The notes under the pieces: generated by a model | What the model was told of the DNA's origin: nothing | The model's database searches: none | Seen by the model: only the letters and a program-made list of their open reading frames with translations | Made by a program: the position numbers and the translations under genes | In this document: positions 5,101 to 9,458 of the stretch, piece by piece | Numbering within the stretch: position 1 is the first letter of the stretch | Layout: every line of letters begins with the position of its first letter | Assembly: GCA_002898995.1 (NCBI GenBank) | Contig: BEIM01000105.1 | Location: forward strand, 1-9,458 | Source of the DNA: a bacterium HR36 | Lineage (GTDB): Bacteria > Planctomycetota > Planctomycetia > Gemmatales > HRBIN36 | Direction of reading: 5' to 3' | DNA: 9,458 bases

Positions 5101-7432
5101 TGCGCATCACGTCCAGAACGGCGCGCACCAGAAGGCTCGTATCCTGGATGCTGAGATTGAAACGATTTGCAAGGGCTACAAAATCGGAATCTCCCTTGAG
5201 TTCTTCCAGCCCCTCGTACTCCACTGCCACTAGCCCCAGGTTCTCGAGAGAGGCGCGCTGACGGCTGTAACGAGTGACCTCGTTGGCGGACTGATAGGCA
5301 AGGGCATCCAGCCATTTCTTCTGCTCTGGGCGAGAAGGCCTGTACGGAATGATCCCCAGGTCCTTGAACCGGTCAAAAAGGCGCTGGGGCAGTTCCGTGA
5401 GGTACACACCCTCGGAACCGGCCTCACGAATTTCATGAGCCATGGCGTGGCGCAAGGCGAAGGTGCGGTGCTTGTCGGAGGTATAGCCGGCCTGATGGGC
5501 GGCATCTTGTCGATTGTCGGCGAAGACGAGCAATTTGCGGTCCTCGCCGTCGAGATAGTCGAGGTGATGGGTCGCCAGCGCTGAGACTGTCGAGGCCGTG
5601 CCTGTCCGCAGCGGTGTGACGATGTCGCCGCGAGTGTAGATATCCCCGCAGGCCGGACAGGTGCTGAGCTTGTCGCGGTGCAGGAGCATTCGGACTGCGG
5701 CCCGGTTGCACGACGGGCAGCGATCTCCTGGCTCTCGAAGCACGCGCCCGCAACTGGGGCAGACGCCTACCTCCTTTAGCTTGCCTTCCGCCCGGGTCTT
5801 GTGCCGGTTACGCCGCTCCGGTTCGGCCTCCGTACTCTCCTCTTCCTCTTCGGCATCTTCCGCACCGGGAGCTTCCGGTAGCTTGCGGATTTCATGGGTA
5901 AGAAAGGCAGTTCGCTCGTCGCTGAAAAAGTCGCTGACTCCAACGGGTAGGTCGTCATCCTGCTCGAACCGGACCTTGACGAAGTCCTGTCCGCAGGTGC
6001 GGCACAGGGCCGCTGGCCACGCCATCGAACCACACTTCAAGCACTCGCTGCCCCCATGCGGCACGAGCGTCCGACACTCTGGATTGATGCACAGATTTAC
6101 ATCGTACACGCCGTGGAAGAACGTGTGCAATTTGGGGCGAAGCCGTGGCGGATGGGCCTCATCTCCCACGCTTCCGACAAGCAGGTAGGCCTCGATCTCT
6201 AGCCGGAGCCTCTCCAGCGGCGCGTCTTGTCGCTCCGGCAACACCCGGCGAAGGTGCTCTGCGGCCTCGTGAACCGTGTGCGGCTCCGCGAAGAACTCCT
6301 CTAGGGCCTGGACGACCCGATTACCTGCGAGCACGGCTGACACGCGGTCGGCAACGGAGCCTTGGGACGGGCATCGTTTGCCCGTCAGTCGCTCAGCCAG
6401 CGCCACGACCTGCGCCTCGTCGGACGGGTTTAGGTCGGCAAGGCGCGAGGCCTCCAGATCTGGGAGCGGGGGGCTGTACGGCTGGGTCTGGTCATTTCGA
6501 AGCGCGTACGACTCGGAGACGATGTCTTCCGGGTATACAGCTTCTCCAAAGAGGGCCCTGGCAAAGCGCGCGAGCGCTTCGGTCCCGCTTTCCCTGCTGG
6601 CCACGGTGGCCGAGGTGCCGATGGCGACCAGCTTCCCGGGCTCGAGGCCCGCCTGCGCCTTGAGGCGGCGGATGAGCCAGGCGATCTCCGTCGCCAACGC
6701 CCCCCGGTAGCTGTGGATCTCGTCCAGAACCAGGTAGCGGAGGGCGCGCGTGAACATGTGCCGGTCAGCCTTCCGCACCAGGAGGAAGTCCAGTTGCTTA
6801 TAGTTGGTGAGGAGGATATCGGGCGGGTTGCGGCGGATGTCACCTCGCGTCAGCCGTTCCGTCTCGACAGGCTCCTCGCGCAGGGCGCGGGTCGTGGTAT
6901 CGCTATCCCCGGTGTACAACGCAAAGGAGATATCGAGCCCGCTTCCGCGCAGCAGCCGCCGCAGACGCTCCAGTTGATCGTTCGCCAGAGCGTTCATGGG
7001 ATAGACGAAGACCGCCTGCAGGCCCTGCACGCCCTCGGCTTTGCGGCGCAGGATGCCATCGAACACCGGCAGCAGAAACGCCTCGGTCTTCCCCGAGCCG
7101 GTTCCAGTGGTGATGACGAAGGAGTGCCCAGTCTGACCGATCCGAAATGCCTTTTCCTGGTGTTGATACAGGGGGCTTTCTCCAAAAGGCCAGCGAGCTT
7201 TCAGGAGGTCGGGGTGAGCCATGCCCTCTTGCACCATTTGCGGAAGGGTTGGCCCCAGGGCGAAATCTCGGGCCAGCGTCACATAGGGTCCCTTGACGAC
7301 CACATCGGCCTGGGCCAGGTGCTCCTCAAACTGCCGCCTGAGGTGGTCGTCCAGGAATCGGTAGCTCGTCCTCAGGAAACTGCGGTATTCCTCAATCAGG
7401 TGGCGAACAGCCAAAGGGATGTTGGGGGTCAT
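2174..7432 (-). CDS. DEAD/DEAH-type helicase with zinc clusters, DUF1998 region and C-terminal Vsr-like endonuclease (1752 aa); DISARM/Druantia-like effector
   Basis: A superfamily 2 helicase fused to a putative nuclease, probably the DNA-translocating and cutting effector of an anti-phage system. Visible parts: Q-motif-like LYQHQ (about 88-92); Walker A GTGSGKT (110-116); motif Ia VYPMNALAND (143-152); motif Ib LYTGD (172-176); Walker B DEIH (237-240); SAT (274-276); a long insert with cysteine clusters (448-495 and 558-597) joined by an acidic linker; FADNRQDAAHQAG; another cluster (C931, C934, C945, C950); motif V ELGVDIG; motif VI QRVGRAGRR (1039-1047). Further clusters follow at 1321-1338 and 1427-1458, then the DUF1998/MZB-like region with GGAGYLEEM and C1573-x3-C1577-x2-C1580. 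The end (from about 1680) reads PDFAWPDLKIAVFCDGYAYHG...RLQLVGWLVLTFWG, close to Vsr mismatch endonuclease and DUF559; D1682 matches the Vsr catalytic aspartate position. The start at 7432 is chosen over a possible one at 7540 because of the ATGA overlap with the methylase and AAGGAAGG 8 nt upstream. Length and layout resemble DruE, or DrmA joined to DrmB; the exact family is not settled. Confidence 0.88.
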   Translation of the reverse strand: MTPNIPLAVRHLIEEYRSFLRTSYRFLDDHLRRQFEEHLAQADVVVKGPYVTLARDFALGPTLPQMVQEGMAHPDLLKARWPFGESPLYQHQEKAFRIGQTGHSFVITTGTGSGKTEAFLLPVFDGILRRKAEGVQGLQAVFVYPMNALANDQLERLRRLLRGSGLDISFALYTGDSDTTTRALREEPVETERLTRGDIRRNPPDILLTNYKQLDFLLVRKADRHMFTRALRYLVLDEIHSYRGALATEIAWLIRRLKAQAGLEPGKLVAIGTSATVASRESGTEALARFARALFGEAVYPEDIVSESYALRNDQTQPYSPPLPDLEASRLADLNPSDEAQVVALAERLTGKRCPSQGSVADRVSAVLAGNRVVQALEEFFAEPHTVHEAAEHLRRVLPERQDAPLERLRLEIEAYLLVGSVGDEAHPPRLRPKLHTFFHGVYDVNLCINPECRTLVPHGGSECLKCGSMAWPAALCRTCGQDFVKVRFEQDDDLPVGVSDFFSDERTAFLTHEIRKLPEAPGAEDAEEEEESTEAEPERRNRHKTRAEGKLKEVGVCPSCGRVLREPGDRCPSCNRAAVRMLLHRDKLSTCPACGDIYTRGDIVTPLRTGTASTVSALATHHLDYLDGEDRKLLVFADNRQDAAHQAGYTSDKHRTFALRHAMAHEIREAGSEGVYLTELPQRLFDRFKDLGIIPYRPSRPEQKKWLDALAYQSANEVTRYSRQRASLENLGLVAVEYEGLEELKGDSDFVALANRFNLSIQDTSLLVRAVLDVMRKNRAVAYDGRQETGTTLPFFIEYIDPSKKRRYRELEADPYAVRFPDRDRQPKAFALDRPDHLRKAGRVMGFVQENPRAGQLTATQKVVARVLGGREQAEEFLRAAIPLLLEHEILFDVTTKFPIPANERTSQLRILQIDPRRIRLHFSEEGYRCNACQTWRPYHLSTCPTPKCQTGLLIPVSLDRDNYYVRLYLERPPRRFALAEHSAQISGEERARRETDFKEGKLDALVCTPTLELGVDIGPLLTVVLRNAPPTPANYAQRVGRAGRRLRIGFVSTFCAAGAHDRHAFERPEWFVAGRFDPPKLRLDNPRIVLRHLRSYLLAQLESELPYLLKDLLDDVQRPTRWQREELEPLFREIRERRDQLVQAILKVTEYDREAKLVARYGEEDVQALVEDFEGELTGALERWWQRVEQLDREFREYSAIGSPRQDEKKAAARKRAYYEITQDPERAYILNYLATRQVLPAYQFPLDTFSLDPGVPDTPTIFRGAAIAIEEFAPGNFVYANGHKLRSIRVLYPGGPGKRGQARSDAEAAGRLESFHFCPQCDEVVESGRNTCPRCQTPLGPAKDLLFVEAFEAEENLRITSEEESRQRLVFDRREYLIGGSALQCRLYPYPLHPVELLNLAEILVTNWGPLESTLGEGQHFWLCPDCGRHLPYEPTDLTHANQVQRWREYHARFCNAEPVPLILAHRFQADCLVLSLPGREDARTVGRHMLSPTMVTLAEALRAGAGRLLQLEPEELGVFVRKPVFGGLPIEQIVFYETVPGGAGYLEEMAERLAEVARAAQEALYGHDCVKACYLCLKHYRNQSWHGLFDKNLVRDILVELASLDSVETQSACYGASCQKLAEMLEARAQGTEETFRPYPKGEIEEMLRAELARLGISDFQRDFEIKDEEGRLLTVPDFAWPDLKIAVFCDGYAYHGLPETLVLDAKKRNRLQLVGWLVLTFWGRTIWKDAGMCARQVEQALQARRRI

Positions 7433-7449
7433 AGCGTGGGCCTTCCTTC
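7429..7449 (-). promoter_or_regulatory. ATGA translational coupling with upstream ribosome site
   Basis: The methylase stop TGA (7431-7429) overlaps the helicase ATG (7432-7430) as ATGA. GAAGGAAGG (7449-7441) precedes the ATG with an 8-nt gap. This sets the helicase start and implies co-transcription and coupled synthesis of the two proteins. Confidence 0.8.
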
Positions 7450-8840
7450 GCGAGGCAACAGACCGGTCTTTCGTAAGCCTTCCAGTGCATCGGCGATGCG
7501 GTTCAGCGCGAACTCCTCCCGCAAGAGTTTCTCCTGCCACTCCGGCACGGAGCGAATATAGGCCAGAACGGCCTCGGGCGTAGCAGGTTCGCCGCGGCGC
7601 TGGAGTTCCACAGCCGCCAGGTGCACGGTGGTCCAGCGCTCGAGCGTCTCATCTTTGAAGGTGCGGAACTCTTCCAGAACCCGCTCGGCCAGCTCAATAT
7701 CAATATACCGCGGGGCATAGCCCAGGGCCTCTTCGATGTTGGGCCCCGGCTCAAAATGGGTGTCGCCGCGCGCGACTAGCCAGTCCCGCTGACGCACGGC
7801 GATGTCCTCAGGGCCTTTGTAGCGCAGGCCGGGGTCGTAGGGGCCGGCGGCCTGTTTGCGGAACTCGGTGAAGAGGCCGGTATCCGTAACGGCTTCGATG
7901 AGGTAGAGCATCTTCTGCACCCGGAAGCGGCTCACCGGATAGCCCGGGGCGTGGAGCTTGTGGACCACCCAGGCCAGGACGGCCGCCTGCTGAAAGGCGA
8001 CGCTGGCGGCCGGCTGGCGCGCGGGCTCGGTTGCGTATGGTTCCGGGCTTTCCGCGGCACGGGCGAGCCTAGCTGCTGACATGGCGTAGATCCTGGCACC
8101 CTCCACCTCCCGCTTCCATTCCCGCACCCGCTCCTGGAGATAGGCGTAAAACACGGGCCGTTTGCGGGCCAGGACGGGGAAGGCGGTGAGGATGTAGGCG
8201 AGGTCGTCGGGGGTGAGGGCGTAGGCTTCGGCGACGGCCAGATTGAGGGAGGCGATCGCGGGCCAGAGGTCGGGCAGATCGGCGACGTTGGTGGCTGACG
8301 TACCCGCGACGCTGCGAGTTGGAACCACGGGGAGCGTTCGGGTGGCTCCTGCCTCCGGGACCGCGAGCTGGGCAACGTAGGCGAAGCTCAAGTGAGTCCC
8401 CGCCGTGCGGAGGCGGACGCTGAAGTCGAGCGCCAGCGAGTTCAGCACGCAGGCCATCACGTCAGAGGATACGTTGCTCTCGATTCCAGATAGGGTGTGG
8501 CCCGCGCACGAGCGCTCGGGCAGCACGGCGGCGATGCAGGTGCGCTCGTCCGTGTTCCTGGCGATGTCGCGGAAGACGAGCTTCGGGCCGGGCTCGGGGG
8601 GCTTGCCGTACTTCTTCTGGCACGCATCCAGGCTCACCCAGCGCTCGATGGGCTTGATGTCCACCAGGAACTGCTCGATGTGCTTGCCCTCGTACAGCGG
8701 CCAGAAGCCCTTCTCGGCCATGCGCTCCCGGATTTCGGGCCAGGCCCTGGGGTCGTAGTAGGGCGGCCGGTCCGTGGTGCCGGGCGCGGGCCCCAGAATC
8801 TGGCGGGGGTTCCAGAGCTTGCCGGTCTTGGGGTCGGCCA
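7429..8840 (-). CDS. Eco57I/PglX-type adenine methyltransferase, C-terminal fragment (target recognition part plus HsdS-type accessory domain)
   Basis: This frame carries the rest of the methylase begun at 9458. It reads ADPKTGKLWNPRQI...YYDPRAW, then MAEKGFWPLYEGKHIEQF, a signature found before the target-recognition region of Eco57I-type methylases. Next comes KLVFRDIARNTDERTCIAAVLP, then the SNVSSDVMACVLNSLALDF helix, and AYILTAFPVLARKR, typical near the end of these enzymes. After about 8090 a separate domain follows: VSRFRVQKMLYLIE, AAGPYDPGLRYKG and WTTVHLAAVELQRRG. From memory this resembles the Panacea/DUF4065-like tail seen at the ends of some type I R-M specificity subunits. It ends at TGA 7431-7429, overlapping the helicase start. 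About 469 residues are in this frame. Taken alone the first ATG is 8721, but continuity with the frame upstream shows that this is an internal codon. Whether a functional full-length protein is made depends on the frame break at 8836-8840. Confidence 0.8.
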
Positions 8841-9458
8841 GAGGTCCCTGTCGTTCATCATGTCGAACTCCCTGTAGAACCGCGCGTTCCAGGTGCCGGG
8901 GCCCTGGTGGCCGAGGAGGGGACGCGGGTTCACCGGGTTCCCCTCCGCGTCGTAGCCGTACATCTTGAGCAGGATCTCGCGGTCGCGGGGCGAGCGGTAC
9001 TCGAGGAAGGCGAGCGTCCCAGGCGACAGGCGCTCGAGTTCCCGCCGCCGGATGGGCACCATCCAGGGGGCGGCAAAGGGCTTCTCCCGCCCCGGCTCCC
9101 GGTAGCGGGCGGTGGCGTCCAGTTCAGCGAGGTCGTGGCGCATGAAGGCCGCCCGGAAGCCGTCGGCCTCGGGCTTCCCTTTGCGGAAGACGAGGCTCAC
9201 GAACTTGTACCTCGAGTCGATGGGGAAGATCTTCCGCCGGTTCTCGAAGGCGTAGAAGCGCTCCACGGTCGCGTGCTCGAGGAGCAGATGCCGCAGGCCT
9301 GTGCAGCCCTCGTTGTTGTAGATGGCCGAGGGAACCACGAAGCCGACCCGGCCGCCCTCCCGGACGAGCTGCCAGGCCCGCTCGACGAAGAACTTGAAGG
9401 CGTCGGGGTCGCCGCCGGTGGTTTTGCCGTCCACCTCCCAGTCGTGGAAGCGGTAGTC
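8836..9458 (-). CDS. Eco57I/PglX-type N6-adenine DNA methyltransferase, central fragment (partial at window edge, frameshifted)
   Basis: Likely modifies adenines in host DNA for self-recognition in an R-M-like or DISARM-like defence system. The gene enters from beyond 9458; the SAM-binding motif and the NPPY catalytic motif would lie outside the window. Visible: DYRFHDWEVDG...DAFKFFVERAW, then LVREGGRVGFVVPSAIYNNEG (the post-catalytic strand of Eco57I-like methylases), HATVERFYAFENRRKIFPID and YKFVSLVFRKG, then the start of the recognition region. After MMNDRDLW (about 8841) the frame turns into proline/arginine-rich nonsense and stops at 8634, while the next frame takes over with ADPKTGKLWNP. 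One extra G in the GG at 8836-8837 (TGG-GCC-GAC) restores a single protein. The GTG at 9434 is an internal codon. In known class 1 DISARM an adenine methylase (drmMI) precedes the DUF1998 helicase genes, as here. Confidence 0.8.

Noticed and set aside
7433..7540. Helicase start at 7540, adding 36 residues
   Set aside because: The extra segment overlaps the methylase tail and has no ribosome site or family-like sequence; the ATGA start at 7432 with AAGGAAGG is better.
6713..7561. 282-codon open frame on the plus strand
   Set aside because: Antisense to the helicase motifs I to SAT and the methylase end; the opposite strand encodes clear Walker A and DEIH motifs.
1..9458. CRISPR array, rRNA or complete insertion sequence
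   Set aside because: No regularly spaced identical repeats, no rRNA-like sequence and no transposase motif were seen.

Overview
The window is bacterial: Shine-Dalgarno sites of the AGGAGG type, 4-base ATGA gene coupling and bacterial defence and mobile-element protein families. The sequence alone does not identify the species. All supported genes lie on the minus strand. The right 7.3 kb is GC-rich with a strong GC bias at third codon positions. The left 2.2 kb is close to 50 % GC and looks like part of a mobile element.

Right part (2174-9458): the 3' end of a putative anti-phage operon. It begins, truncated by the window edge, with an Eco57I/PglX-type N6-adenine DNA methyltransferase whose reading frame is broken by one missing base near 8837. 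The methyltransferase ends in a C-terminal domain resembling one seen in type I R-M specificity subunits. It overlaps by ATGA a 1752-residue protein that combines a DEAD/DEAH-type superfamily 2 helicase, six cysteine clusters, a DUF1998 (MZB-like) region and a C-terminal Vsr/DUF559-like endonuclease domain. The order methylase then DUF1998 helicase recalls class 1 DISARM (drmMI-drmA-drmB). The single very large helicase-DUF1998 protein recalls DruE of Druantia. The fused nuclease and fused methylase tail make it a candidate variant of these systems. The operon continues upstream beyond the window, so the system cannot be typed here.

Middle (1067-2173): 1.1 kb without a convincing gene. It holds a diverged pair of 44-bp direct repeats 131 bp apart, a near-perfect 17-bp inverted repeat, a second pair of short direct repeats, a nested stem-loop and a candidate promoter. 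The position next to an excisionase-like gene makes an attachment, origin or operator region plausible.

Left part (1-1066): a small mobile-element module with an excisionase-family helix-turn-helix gene (56 aa, AGGAGG site). It is followed by a CHC2 zinc-finger primase-like reading frame that is broken by two apparent single-base deletions. Where a primase would normally continue, this frame carries a proline-rich linker and a tail resembling the C-terminal domain of polymorphic toxins, and it runs off the window. The overall picture is a defence operon beside a decaying or error-containing mobile-element module.
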